A program made the translations under genes and the position numbers. From Mycobacteroides salmoniphilum (lineage in GTDB: Bacteria > Actinomycetota > Actinomycetes > Mycobacteriales > Mycobacteriaceae): a DNA stretch of 64,000 nt. Below the pieces are notes generated by a model. The model worked only from the letters and a program-made list of their open reading frames with translations. It searched no databases and was not told where the DNA came from. Location of the stretch: assembly GCF_004924335.1 (NCBI RefSeq), contig NZ_CP024633.1:806001-870000 (forward strand). Direction: 5' to 3'. Of the stretch, positions 17,019 to 26,075 are shown one piece after another (position 1 is the first letter of the stretch; each line of letters starts with the position of its first letter).

Positions 17019-18350
17019 GTGACACAGCCAAATAGGCGTCAGATCATTGTTGGCGTGTCCGCTGCAGCGTTGGCGGTGGCCGCCGGCGATATGGCTGCCT
17101 GTTCGTCCTCGGGCGATGTGCGTGAGTCCGGTGAGGGTGCTCAGGCGCCGCTGTTGCCTGTGGGTCTCAAAAATGACCTGATGAGACTGACTGATTCGAA
17201 ACATATTCTGGGGTGCAGTGTTTCGGCAGTCACTCGTGAGGGCACGGTGTATGCTGATGGATGGGGAGCGGCGAGGGCCGGGCAACCGATGACGGCACTG
17301 AGCACCATCAATATTGGGTCAGTAAGTAAGACGATCACGGCGACGGCCGTGCTGCAGTTGGTCGCGGCGGGACGCATCGGCCTCGATACAGATGTGAATG
17401 ATGTTCTGACGGAGAGCAAGGCCTACGGCCCGAGGAGTGTGCGCAGCCCCTATTACCCAGATACCCCGATCACTGTCCGGTACTTGCTGGCTCACCTGAC
17501 GCCGCTGACCACCGGTCCGGAATTGGGTCCGTACGGATACGCTCCCCGTATCGGCCCCGCTCCCGATTCGGGTGAGCTAGGTCGATGGCTTCACGACTTT
17601 CTCACGCCCGCACCGCGTGGGTGGACGTACAACCGCGAAGAGAACTTCACGAAATCGAAGCCCGGACACGTGCATATGTACTCCGACATCGGATTTGATC
17701 TGGCGGGTTTTCTCGTACACGCGGTGACGGGCCAACCCTTCGCCGATTACTGCCGTGAGCACGTTCTGCAGCCGGCGGGAATGGTGAACTCTGATTTCGA
17801 TCGTGACCGCATCCCGGACGGCCGGCGGGCGTATCCACACGCCTGGTTTGAGAACGGGGCGAAGAAGGGCATGTGGCTCGATTACCGCAACCTGATACCT
17901 GTGGCAATCGCCGATGACTACACGGGTCATACCGAATACTCGCCGTACGCAAGCTGTCTCACACCCGATGGCGGTCTGCGATCCAACTCGCTTGACTTGG
18001 CGCGGTGGGCCCGACTGTGGCTGGGTAACGGCACGCTGGACGGTGTTGAAGTGCTTCCGCGCGCCCAGGCGTCGGCGGCGTTGGCGGACCAGGTCTCTCC
18101 AGAAATCATGGCGTCGTCGGAGGCTCCACTGCCGTTCATCTCTCAGGGGTACGCCTGGCACAGACTGCGCGGGGACGCTGATGGCCAGTGGCAACATGCC
18201 GGCAGCGAGGTAGGTACCGCTTCGTACGTCAAGATCGACACGGTACGTGGTGTGGGGGCGGCGATTGTGATGAACACAGAGGTGGCGATTGACGGCGATC
18301 CGCGGCCCCAGATGCTGCAGCAGCTGATGGACGCCGCTGCGGTGCCCTGA
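17019..18350 (+). CDS. serine hydrolase lipoprotein, class C beta-lactamase/esterase fold
   Basis: Exported penicillin-binding-protein-like hydrolase of 443 aa. GTG 17019 is preceded by TTGGAGAG at 5 nt. The N-terminus has twin arginines (NRRQIIVGVSAAALAV) and a lipobox-like MAAC, so a Tat-exported lipoprotein is likely. Catalytic motifs: S101-V-S-K104 (SxxK), Y221-S-D (usual YxN, here Asp in the third position) and H393-A-G (HxG in place of KTG). This set fits esterase/D-aminopeptidase-type members more than true AmpC enzymes. A degraded ArsR-AHSA1 frame follows at once. Substrate unknown. Confidence 0.85.
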   Translation: MTQPNRRQIIVGVSAAALAVAAGDMAACSSSGDVRESGEGAQAPLLPVGLKNDLMRLTDSKHILGCSVSAVTREGTVYADGWGAARAGQPMTALSTINIGSVSKTITATAVLQLVAAGRIGLDTDVNDVLTESKAYGPRSVRSPYYPDTPITVRYLLAHLTPLTTGPELGPYGYAPRIGPAPDSGELGRWLHDFLTPAPRGWTYNREENFTKSKPGHVHMYSDIGFDLAGFLVHAVTGQPFADYCREHVLQPAGMVNSDFDRDRIPDGRRAYPHAWFENGAKKGMWLDYRNLIPVAIADDYTGHTEYSPYASCLTPDGGLRSNSLDLARWARLWLGNGTLDGVEVLPRAQASAALADQVSPEIMASSEAPLPFISQGYAWHRLRGDADGQWQHAGSEVGTASYVKIDTVRGVGAAIVMNTEVAIDGDPRPQMLQQLMDAAAVP

Positions 18351-19139
18351 GGGGGCGTCCTCGTCCGATCCCGATCCTGGCCTCGCGGATGTCTTCAAGG
18401 CTCTCGCCGATTCCACTCGGCGTGCGCTGCTGGATCAGCTGTATGAACACAACGGTCAGACCCTGAGTCGGCTGTGCGTCGGGGTCGGAATGGCGCGACA
18501 GTCGGTGACTCAACACCTGGGTGTGCTCGAATACGCCAACCTGATCAGCACGGTGCGACGAGGCCGCGAGAAGCTGCACTGTCTTAATTCAGTTCCGCTG
18601 CGAGAGATTCAGGAACGATGGATCGACAAGTTCGAGCGCCCGCGGCTGCGGGCGCTGAGTGCGATCAAGCGGCGAGCTGAGGAGTCGAACATGTCTCAAC
18701 TCACTTTCGTCTACACCCCGTACATCAACAGCACCCCGGAGAAGGTCTGGCGGGCCATCACCGATCCCTGGCTCAGGGTCCAGTACCGGGGACATGCGAA
18801 TGTGTATGATTGGCAACAGAGTTCACGTTGGGAACATCAACGCGACGAATCGGGAATCGTCGAGATCGTTGGCGTCGTCGTGGAAAGCGAACCGCCTCGT
18901 AAGCTCGTACTCACGGGGCTGAGCCCGTGGAGGGCGGTGAGAATCCCGCCTCCACCGTCACTTTCCTGATTCAGCCGTACCGAGACATCGTGCGGCTAAC
19001 CGTGGCACATGCCGATCTCGCGGACCCTGCCGAGTACGCGCAGGCCAGTGACGGATGGGCGGCCGTGCTGTCAAACCTCAAGTCCTTCTTGGAGACCGGC
19101 GCTCCGCTGCCCACCGAACCGTGGGTACAGCCCCAGTAA
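18337..19139 (+). pseudogene. ArsR-type HTH plus AHSA1/SRPBCC fusion, broken
   Basis: The frame encodes an ArsR winged helix (ADVFKALADSTRRALLDQLYE to SVTQHLGVLEYANLI) and then an AHSA1 (START-like) domain (TFVYTPYINSTPEKVWRAITDP). Two defects are visible. First, from its upstream stop at 18325 to an ATG at 18490, inside the HTH, the frame has no ATG, GTG or TTG; only CTG 18337, inside the upstream gene, could start it. Second, at about 18926 the frame shifts: EGGENPASTVTFLIQPYRDIV continues in another frame to the stop at 19139. One added base near 18926 restores the domain. Fused ArsR-SRPBCC regulators of about 260 aa are common in actinobacteria; this copy looks inactive unless the breaks are sequencing errors. 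Confidence 0.75.
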
Positions 19140-19142
19140 GCG

Positions 19143-22013
19143 CTACCCGCCCGTCGGGATCGGTCCGGTGGCGTATTCGGCCCCAACGGGTTTCGGCCCA
19201 AATGGTTTTGGTAATGGGCGGGAACGCACATTGAGGGGCCACCAGAACCAGCGGCCCAGCATGGTGGCTATCGCGGGCGTCAAGAACGACCGCACCACCA
19301 GGGTGTCGAAGAGCAGCCCGAGGCCGATGGTGGTACCGATCTGGCCGAGAACGCGCAGATCGCTGAAGATGAAGGATGACATCGTCACCGCGAAGACCAG
19401 GCCGGCGGCGGTGACGACCCCACCGGTGCCGGCGATGGCGCGGATGATGCCCGTCTTCAACCCCGCGCCGGTTTCTTCTTTGAAGCGGGAGATCAATAGC
19501 AGGTTGTAGTCTGCCCCGACCGCCAGCAAGATGATGACCGCCAGCGGGAAGATGACCCAGTACAGCGGAATTCCGAAGATGTACTGCCACACCACCACCG
19601 ACATCCCGAAGGATGCCGCCAGCGATAGCGCCACCGTCCCCACGATGACCATGGCCGCCACGAGGCTGCGCGTCAGGAACATCATGATGAGCAGGATGAG
19701 GCCAAGCGAGGCCAACGCGGCCATCAGCAGATCGTATTTCTGTCCTTCAGCAATGTCCTTGTACGCCGAGGCGGTTCCAGCTACATAGATCTTGGCATCG
19801 GCCAACGGCGTGGCCTTGACGGCATCGAATGCCGCTTCCTTGATCGCATTGATGTGCTCAATGCCCTCGGAGGTCTGCGGATCTCCTTGGTGGGTAATGA
19901 TCATGCGGGCGGCCTTGCCGTCCGGGGACATGTACAGCTTCATGCCGCGTTTGAACGCGGGGTTGTCGAATGCCTCCGGTGGCAGGTAGAAGGAGTCATC
20001 GTTCTTCGCGTCGTCGAAGGCCTTGCCCAACTCTGTTGCGGTGCGGGTGGATTCCTCATTCTGTGTGTTGGTGCCGTTATTGATGGCGTAGTTGGACTGG
20101 GTCAGGTCGCGGTTCTTCTCCTGTATCGCGATCTGGGGCGGTATGAGATCGACGAGTTTGGGCTGTAGTGCGTCGAGCTTGGTGAGGCTCCCGGTGACCG
20201 TCTGGAGTGCATCGACCAGTTCATCGATGCCGTCCAGAGCATCGAAGAGGGACCGCAGTGCCGCGCAGAAGGGGATGTCGAAGCAGTGCGGTTCCCAGTA
20301 AAAGTAGTTGCGTATGGGTCGGAACTGGTCGTCGAAGTTGGCGATCTTGTCGCGTAAGTCCTGGGCTACCGCCACGGTCTGCTGGAATCCCTGGGTCTGT
20401 TCATGGGTGGTCGTGGCGCTCTGTTTCTGAAGTGCCAGTTGGTTTTTCAGCACTGCGATGGTTTGCGTCATCTGATCGGCCTGCTGAGACAGATAGAGGG
20501 CCTGGTTCTGCTGCTGGGAGAGGTTCATCAGTTGGCTGGCACTTGATGCACTGATCTGAAAGGGAATGGAGGAGTGGGTGATGGGAGTGCCGAGGGGCCG
20601 GGTGATCGATTGGACCAGGGCCACGCCGCGGGCGTGGAGAACGGACTTGGCGACGCGTTCCAGCAGGACCATGCCTGCGGGGTTACGCATATCGAAATCG
20701 GTTTCGATCATGAGGAGCTCGGGGTTGAGCCGCGCGACGGAGAAGTGCCGCTCGGCTGCGGCGTAGCCCACGTTGGAGGGAGTCGACGCGGGCATGTAGA
20801 TGCGCCCGTCGTAGGTGGTCTTGTACCCGGGCAACGCGAGCAGTCCAATGAGCGTTACCACGCACGAGACGACGAGAATGGGGCCGGGCCAGCGCACGAT
20901 TGCTGTGCCGATCCGACGCCAACCACGGGTACGCATGGCGCGTTTGGGCTCCATAAGTCCGAAGCGGCTGGCGATCACCAGCACGGCCGGTGCCATGGTG
21001 AGCGCCGCGGCCAGCGTCACCAGTACCCCGAGTGCCGCGGGCACACCCAGGGTCTGAAAGTAGGGCAGCCGCGTGAACGACAGGCAAAGTAGCGCGCCCG
21101 CAACAGTCAGACCCGATCCGATGATGACGTGCGCGGTGGACTTGAACATCGTCTGGTAGGCGGTCAGGCGATCCTCACCGGCCGAGCGTGCTTCCTGATA
21201 GCGGCCGACGAAGAATATCGCGTAGTCGGTGCCGGCGGCGATGGCGAGCATGGTCAGCAGGTTCGTGGCATAGGTCGACAAGCCGATGACGCCTGTATGT
21301 GCCAGTGCCGCAACGATTCCACGCGCTGCCGATAGTTCGACGAGGACCGTCACCAGCACCAGTGCCGTGGTCGTCAGCGAGCGGTAGACGATTAACAGCA
21401 TGATGGCGATGACCGCGAAGGTGATGAGGGTGACCTGGGCAGAGCCCGCGTTGCCTACCTCGAACTGATCGGTGATCGTCGGGGCTTCGCCGGTTATGTA
21501 GGCCTTGACCCCGTCCGGGGCGGGCGTGTCCGCGACGATGCGGCGTACGGCATCGACGGATTGATTGGAGAGCGCCTCACCCTGATTGCCGGCGACGTAG
21601 ACCTGCACGTACGCGGCCTTACCGTCCTTGCTCTGCGAACCGCCCGCGGTGATGGGATCGCCCCAATAATCGGCGACGTGTTGCACGTGTTCACGGTCGT
21701 CCTTGAGTCGCTGCACCAGCGTGTCGTAGAACTGATGTGCTTGCGCACCAAGGGGTTTGTCACTCTCGAGCACGACCATGGCCGAGCTGTCCGAGTCGAA
21801 CTCGTTGAAGACCTTGCCGATATGGCGCATCGCCATGGTGGACGGTGCATCGGCGGCATTCAGTGGGGCAGAACGTTCTTCGCCAACCACTTCCAGCTGC
21901 GGCACGGTGGCGTTGGTCACCGCCGCGATCGCCACCCAGAACAAAATGATCGGCACCGCGAGCCGGCGGATGATCCTGGCTGCGCGGGACTCCTGGGCGT
22001 GGCCGGTACTCAT
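19143..22013 (-). CDS. mmpL: MmpL-family RND transporter
   Basis: Inner-membrane proton-driven exporter of lipids or drugs, 956 aa, about 12 helices. The two proton-relay helices show the MmpL Asp-Tyr pairs: AIAAGTDYAIFFVGRYQEAR and LAVGADYNLLLISRFKEE. Two large periplasmic domains lie after helix 1 and helix 7; the second holds a Gln-rich coiled-coil stretch (about residues 480-560), as in MmpL4/5-like members. ATG 22013 overlaps the mmpS stop (ATGA). Pairing with mmpS and a divergent TetR at 22519 is the arrangement of mycobacterial efflux pumps linked to bedaquiline, clofazimine or thiacetazone-type resistance, but the substrate cannot be read off. Confidence 0.95.
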   Translation of the reverse strand: MSTGHAQESRAARIIRRLAVPIILFWVAIAAVTNATVPQLEVVGEERSAPLNAADAPSTMAMRHIGKVFNEFDSDSSAMVVLESDKPLGAQAHQFYDTLVQRLKDDREHVQHVADYWGDPITAGGSQSKDGKAAYVQVYVAGNQGEALSNQSVDAVRRIVADTPAPDGVKAYITGEAPTITDQFEVGNAGSAQVTLITFAVIAIMLLIVYRSLTTTALVLVTVLVELSAARGIVAALAHTGVIGLSTYATNLLTMLAIAAGTDYAIFFVGRYQEARSAGEDRLTAYQTMFKSTAHVIIGSGLTVAGALLCLSFTRLPYFQTLGVPAALGVLVTLAAALTMAPAVLVIASRFGLMEPKRAMRTRGWRRIGTAIVRWPGPILVVSCVVTLIGLLALPGYKTTYDGRIYMPASTPSNVGYAAAERHFSVARLNPELLMIETDFDMRNPAGMVLLERVAKSVLHARGVALVQSITRPLGTPITHSSIPFQISASSASQLMNLSQQQNQALYLSQQADQMTQTIAVLKNQLALQKQSATTTHEQTQGFQQTVAVAQDLRDKIANFDDQFRPIRNYFYWEPHCFDIPFCAALRSLFDALDGIDELVDALQTVTGSLTKLDALQPKLVDLIPPQIAIQEKNRDLTQSNYAINNGTNTQNEESTRTATELGKAFDDAKNDDSFYLPPEAFDNPAFKRGMKLYMSPDGKAARMIITHQGDPQTSEGIEHINAIKEAAFDAVKATPLADAKIYVAGTASAYKDIAEGQKYDLLMAALASLGLILLIMMFLTRSLVAAMVIVGTVALSLAASFGMSVVVWQYIFGIPLYWVIFPLAVIILLAVGADYNLLLISRFKEETGAGLKTGIIRAIAGTGGVVTAAGLVFAVTMSSFIFSDLRVLGQIGTTIGLGLLFDTLVVRSFLTPAIATMLGRWFWWPLNVRSRPLPKPFGPKPVGAEYATGPIPTGG

Positions 22014-22453
22014 GCGGACTTGTCCAGGCAGGTGGTGTAGCCGTTCACGATGGTGACGGTCCTTTCGTCCTTGACGATGCCGTCCACGGTGATGCGGCAG
22101 CCGGTTGCGTCACCGGTGCCCTGCGCGCGCAGGTCGGCGAACAGGGTGGGGTCGTTGGTGACGAGCTCGTGCGACCACGGCAGCGGCGCATTGTCGACGC
22201 GGTGCGGCTGCGCCATTTCATCGAGGAAGTTGATGGTCGCGGTGCTCCCGGCCGTGCCGAAGACCTCGAGCAAGACGCGCTTGGGGTTGTAGTTGGTGTT
22301 CTCCATGGCCTCGTTGCCGGGGCGGGTCAGCTCGACGTTCGAACCGAAAACGCCGTGTAACCGAGTAACACCGAAGGCCACCACCGCCACCACTGCGGCC
22401 GCGACGAGTACCGTCCACCATCGTTTGAGCAGAGTCCAAAACCGACCTTGCAC
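22010..22453 (-). CDS. mmpS: MmpS-family accessory membrane protein
   Basis: Partner of MmpL. One N-terminal membrane helix (VLVAAAVVAVVAFGVTRLHG) followed by a periplasmic MmpS domain (NPKRVLLEVFGTAGSTATINFLDEMAQPHRVDNAPLPWSHEL), including the typical GTAGSTATINFLD. GTG 22453 gives 147 aa and a GAGAGGG lies 13 nt upstream. The stop overlaps mmpL. The 65 bp to the divergent tetR contain a palindromic operator candidate. Confidence 0.93.
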   Translation of the reverse strand: MQGRFWTLLKRWWTVLVAAAVVAVVAFGVTRLHGVFGSNVELTRPGNEAMENTNYNPKRVLLEVFGTAGSTATINFLDEMAQPHRVDNAPLPWSHELVTNDPTLFADLRAQGTGDATGCRITVDGIVKDERTVTIVNGYTTCLDKSA

Positions 22454-22500
22454 CAGCGCCCACGCCCTCTCGATAGTCGCTGACCGACCTTTGTGGAACG

Positions 22501-22514
22501 GTACGGTACCGTAC
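22501..22514. promoter_or_regulatory. perfect palindrome between mmpS-mmpL and tetR
   Basis: GTACGGTACCGTAC, a perfect 14-bp palindrome ending 4 bp before the tetR ATG at 22519 and 48 bp from the mmpS start. It is very likely the operator by which the TetR protein controls both itself and the pump. Confidence 0.65.
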
Positions 22515-22518
22515 TTCT

Positions 22519-23133
22519 ATGGCGAGTGGCGTGTCAACGGGGTTGACTAAAGCGGCAAAGGGGCAATCAGACTCCCGGTGGACCGAGCGGGAGTCGGAAC
22601 TGCTGGCGGCCACCTTGCGTTTGTTGCAGAAACATGGATACGACCGCTTGTCGGTCGATGAAGTCGCTTCCGAATCGAAGGCGAGTAAGGCCACGATCTA
22701 TCGCCGTTGGCCGTCAAAGGCGGAGCTGGTACTGGCTGCGTTCGTCGAAGGCATGCGTGCACAGCTGGTCCGGCCGGATACTGGCTCGCTCCGTGAAGAC
22801 TTGCTGCAGATAGGCGGCAGTGTGCTTGACGAGAGTCGTCACAATATGCCCATCATGCGTGGGATGTTGAACGAGATTGCTCGAAACCCCGCACTGACCA
22901 AGGCATTTCGGACACAGTTCATTGATCAACGTAAGTCGTTGATCAATGACGTGCTCGACGCGGCCGTCGAACGCGGTGAAATCGATTCCGCCGCCATCAA
23001 TGAGGAGCTCTGGGATCTGTTGCCGGGGTATCTCGTATTCCGCGGGTTACTGCCGGTGAGGTCTGCTACGGCCGCCACCGTCCGCACGCTGGTAGACGAT
23101 GTCATCATGCCCAGCCTGACCCGAAAACTCTGA
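22519..23133 (+). CDS. TetR-family regulator of the mmpS-mmpL pair
   Basis: 204-aa repressor. HTH: LLAATLRLLQKHGYDRLSVDEVASESKASKATIYRRWPSKAELVLAAF, in about residues 25-75, followed by a helical ligand domain with DVIMPSLTRKL at the end (TetR_C_33-like). ATG 22519 lies 4 bp after the palindrome at 22501; no ribosome site is visible, so the mRNA may have a very short leader. Divergent arrangement and shared palindrome support direct control of the efflux genes. Inducer unknown. Confidence 0.9.
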   Translation: MASGVSTGLTKAAKGQSDSRWTERESELLAATLRLLQKHGYDRLSVDEVASESKASKATIYRRWPSKAELVLAAFVEGMRAQLVRPDTGSLREDLLQIGGSVLDESRHNMPIMRGMLNEIARNPALTKAFRTQFIDQRKSLINDVLDAAVERGEIDSAAINEELWDLLPGYLVFRGLLPVRSATAATVRTLVDDVIMPSLTRKL

Positions 23134-23160
23134 CGGTTCGATATCGAGCTGTGGTGGGGT

Positions 23161-23706
23161 TTACGCGCTGGCACTCACGGCGCCGCATTGATCGCGGTGT
23201 GCGACGTTTTGTGCGCCGCCTTCAGAATCCCATTGGTTCTGTGCTGCGAAAGTATCGATCAATGTGCCGAACTCCGTTCGGTTGGCCGGTAGCAGTTGGG
23301 CGACGGCCGTCGTGTTGCCGGGAGCGGCCGCCGCCATCATGGCGGTGTGGGCGGGCAGCGCCTCAATATCCGGCGGAACGATCAATAACGTCAGACGCGC
23401 CCCGTCCGCTCCCTCGACACTGATGGTGTTACTCGGCTGGCTAAGTGACCAATTCAGATGTGTTAGGCGATTGAGATACAGTATCCGCCGCGAGTCTGTC
23501 GACCACTCCGAGACCCGGTACGTGATCCGGTCGATCGAGCCCAAGCGGACACTGAGAATCCTGAGCAACTGCGGCAATTCGCCCATCAGATCCCTGGAGT
23601 AGGGCCACCATGCGCCATCGACATAGCCGGTCGGTGGTGCCTTTGGCTTCAATCGAAGACGAACGGCTGGTCCGCTTCGGGGTTTGGAAAACACATGATG
23701 CGTCAT
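23161..23706 (-). CDS. DUF5994 family protein
   Basis: Actinobacterial protein of unknown function, 181 aa. The family pattern RLRLKPKAPPTGYVDGAWWPYSRDLMGELPQLL and the following IDRITYRVSEWS and HLNWSLSQPSNTISVEG are clear. Often several copies occur near stress genes in mycobacteria. It ends 27 bp from the convergent tetR. Upstream (23707-23936) I see only a small hairpin, TACCGG/CCGGTA at 23844-23865. Soluble, no signal peptide. Confidence 0.8.
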   Translation of the reverse strand: MTHHVFSKPRSGPAVRLRLKPKAPPTGYVDGAWWPYSRDLMGELPQLLRILSVRLGSIDRITYRVSEWSTDSRRILYLNRLTHLNWSLSQPSNTISVEGADGARLTLLIVPPDIEALPAHTAMMAAAAPGNTTAVAQLLPANRTEFGTLIDTFAAQNQWDSEGGAQNVAHRDQCGAVSASA

Positions 23707-23936
23707 CAGACGCTCCTACCCTGGGCCCCGCAACCGAGACCATTTTTCCGACGACTCAGCACCCTATCGGTGAGCGAGTATCTGGACATCGTCGTACACG
23801 CCAGTTTACTCCCTTTGATGGAACGAACGAAGAAGGATCAGGTTACCGGTCTTCCCATGCCGGTACGCCAAATCCATTGTAATTCTGCAATTCTGGGCTG
23901 TTTCCGCATGATGTAGATGCCACTTCACAACCCGCA

Positions 23937-24788
23937 CTAAGGACGTACGACAAGAACTGAGCAGCATTGTTCACGTGATGATCGGCAGAGCCGGACCGCT
24001 TGCCTGGCCTCCGATGCGCCGATCACCGCGAGCGCAATCGGTTCGTGGCAGCGGGCGATGAAGCGGGCGATTCGGGCGCGGGTTGTCACTGGGTAGATGT
24101 GAACGTCGCCGTATTGCTCATGCAGGCTGGCGACGCGGCGCTCGAGTTCATGATTCATCCCCTCGCCGAGTTTAAGAGGCCAGGTGCTTATGGCAAGTAC
24201 CGGTAGCTGACGTAGCCGAGCCTCGCGTATGGCGTGGTCAACGACATTCCGGTTGTCCTTAGAACCATTGACGCACACAGCGATCCAGTTCTGTCGGCTA
24301 GCGTTCCAGCTGCTACCGTCCTCTGTGTTTTCCAGCACCGATAGCTCTGACGGCTGGTCCGGCATCGGTGCGCGAGCGATCAGAACGGGACAATGGGCGC
24401 GCTCGGCGAGCCTGGTGGCCGTCGAGCCCAGGGCCGCGTGCGCGAATCGGCCGGCGCCGATACAGATGAGACTGGCACTTCTTGACTCAAAGACAAGCGC
24501 TTCAGAGGGCAGTCCGCGGATAAGGATGGTGTCCACTTTGACCGGCTTGCCGATCGCCTCGATCGCAGCTGCGGCTGCGCGTAAAGATGATTCGGCGAAC
24601 CGTTCATCATGCCGACCTTCGGCTGCGGGTGATGATTTCGTGGTCACGAGCGGTCGCGTCACGTGGACAAGGCTTAGCGGCACGTCACGACTAATCGCCT
24701 CATCAATCGCCGATTCGGCGGCGAAAAGAGCGGCCTGCGACCCGTCGATTCCGACCACAACCGGCCCACTCTGGTCAGTATTGAACAT
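23937..24788 (-). CDS. universal stress protein, tandem UspA domains
   Basis: 283 aa with two UspA-like domains (about 8-140 and 165-283). Domain one begins GPVVVGIDGSQAALFAAESAIDEA and ends with an ATP-loop-like segment CIGAGRFAHAALGSTATRLAERAHCPVLIAR. Domain two is more degenerate (WIAVCVNGSKDNRNVVDHAIREA to SREQCCSVLVVRP). The start ATG overlaps the slipin stop by one base (TGATG), so both are one operon led by the structured leader at 25782. In Mtb many such proteins belong to the dormancy/stress regulons; a similar role is inferred. Confidence 0.88.
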   Translation of the reverse strand: MFNTDQSGPVVVGIDGSQAALFAAESAIDEAISRDVPLSLVHVTRPLVTTKSSPAAEGRHDERFAESSLRAAAAAIEAIGKPVKVDTILIRGLPSEALVFESRSASLICIGAGRFAHAALGSTATRLAERAHCPVLIARAPMPDQPSELSVLENTEDGSSWNASRQNWIAVCVNGSKDNRNVVDHAIREARLRQLPVLAISTWPLKLGEGMNHELERRVASLHEQYGDVHIYPVTTRARIARFIARCHEPIALAVIGASEARQAVRLCRSSREQCCSVLVVRP

Positions 24789-25669
24789 CAGAGCCTCCAG
24801 TTTTCGGGCTCCGCGGAGTCTGCTCGTCGTCCGGTGTTGGCCGCAACGCCGTTGATTTCGGCCTCAACCTGATGGGGCGGAGGCGACGACCTGGCGGCGG
24901 CCGCGCCCTCGTGTGAGAGGAACGCACCGAGCTCGGCAATGGTTGACATCAAGGGAGCGGGGAATACAACCGTGGTGTTTTTGTCGACGCCGAGCTCGAC
25001 CAGGGTTTGCAGGTTGCGTAGCTGTAGTGCCAGCGGATGGGCCATCATGGTGTCCGAGGCCGCACCGAGCGCGGCCGCTGCTAAGGATTCGCCCTCCGCA
25101 GCAATGATTTTCGCGCGCTTCTCCCGCTCCGCTTCGGCCTGGCGCGCCATCGCCCGTTTCATGCTATCGGGCAGCTGAATGTCCTTGAGCTCCACCAAGG
25201 TAACCTGGACACCCCACTCGATGGTCGTGACGTCAAGAATCCCGCGGATATCAAGGTTGATGTTCTCGGTCTCGGCCAAGATCTCATCCAGCGTGTGCTG
25301 GCCAACCACCTTGCGCAGCGTTGTCTGTGCAATCTGATTGATTGCCGCGTGCACATTCTCAATTGCCACAACGGATTTCACCGCATCGATAATCTTGAAG
25401 TAGGCCACGGCAGACACATCGACGCTGACATTGTCGCGGGTGATGATGCCCTGAGACTGAATCGGCATCGTCACGATCCGCAATGAAATCCGATGCAACA
25501 CATCGACAAATGGGAAAATGAACCGCAGGCCAGGTGCTCGTTGGCCGATTACTCGGCCCAGCCGAAACAGCACGCCGTTCTCATATTGCTTGACAATACG
25601 AACCGACATTGCCAGTGCCAACAGGACCAGCAGCATCAGGACGGCCGCCACGATGATCAGGGTCTTCAT
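24788..25669 (-). CDS. slipin (stomatin/prohibitin, SPFH domain) membrane protein
   Basis: 293 aa. One N-terminal membrane helix (TLIIVAAVLMLLVLLALAMSV), then the SPFH domain (VKQYENGVLFRLGRVIGQRAPGLRFIFPFVDVLHRISLR, ..IITRDNVSVDVSAVAYFKIIDA, ..LVELKDIQLPDSMKRAMARQAEAEREKRAKIIAAEGE) and the typical C-terminal KNTTVVFPAPL. Slipins form membrane microdomain rings. No NfeD partner gene is adjacent; a universal stress protein follows instead. Translation starts about 110 bp downstream of the conserved leader element. Confidence 0.92.
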   Translation of the reverse strand: MKTLIIVAAVLMLLVLLALAMSVRIVKQYENGVLFRLGRVIGQRAPGLRFIFPFVDVLHRISLRIVTMPIQSQGIITRDNVSVDVSAVAYFKIIDAVKSVVAIENVHAAINQIAQTTLRKVVGQHTLDEILAETENINLDIRGILDVTTIEWGVQVTLVELKDIQLPDSMKRAMARQAEAEREKRAKIIAAEGESLAAAALGAASDTMMAHPLALQLRNLQTLVELGVDKNTTVVFPAPLMSTIAELGAFLSHEGAAAARSSPPPHQVEAEINGVAANTGRRADSAEPENWRL

Positions 25670-25781
25670 GACCGTGCCCCCGCTGCCTCATCAGGTCGGA
25701 GGCTGGGTGGCGCACGCCGTGACAAGCGTGGAGGAAAATTAGTCAAGCTGGGCATGGCGATCCTGACGGGCAGACGATCAC

Positions 25782-25914
25782 CGGGTATGTCAGGACTCGG
25801 AGCTCGCGCTCCTCGAGTTCTACGGCGGACAGCAGAACCTTTCTCAGACCAGCTGTAATTCTCAGCTGCCTTCGACGCTACACCCCGGTGATTCAGCGCG
25901 CTACGTCTTTCCGC
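25782..25914 (-). ncRNA. candidate structured leader RNA, copy A (upstream of slipin-usp)
   Basis: Read on the minus strand. Hairpin P1: CAGCTG/CAGCTG round a 7-nt loop (25850-25868). Conserved joiner GGTCTGNGAA. Hairpin P2: GTTCT/AGAAC round a loop holding GTCCGCC (25814-25839). Hairpin P3: GGAGC-GCGA-GCTCC (25799-25812). GCGGA at 25910-25914 could pair with TCCGC of the P2 loop. Copy B at 30328-30460 has the same elements in the same order and changed but still paired stem bases. It lies in the 5' leader of the slipin operon, about 110 nt before the start codon. I do not recognise the family. Confidence 0.6.
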
Positions 25915-26075
25915 GAGCCCCCAGATACCCTCGGAAATATCCACTTTCAATGTTGGCACCCGATGTTGCTAGTCGTTCAGGGCCTTGGCGGGTAGTCTCG
26001 GAATGACGAGCCTTCCGGGCACGGCTGACGCTCGGGGCAGGGCTCGGGCCGAACTATTGAGCATGGGCAAGAGCA

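Noticed and set aside
23844..23865. Third copy of the leader RNA upstream of DUF5994
   Set aside because: Only a TACCGG/CCGGTA hairpin is present; the GGTCTGNGAA joiner and GTCCGCC loop are absent.
25666..25959. Open frame on the minus strand with a peptide similar to that of 30293-30499 (SWS.K..AVRR..GA.AP.P)
   Set aside because: The similarity is better explained by a shared RNA structure: paired stems change on both sides, changes are not biased to third codon positions, and there is no ribosome site.
25970..26060. Sigma-F type promoter (GTTT-N15-GGGTA) before the GAF-ANTAR gene
   Set aside because: GTT and GGGTAG are present but separated by only 12 bp, which does not fit the consensus.
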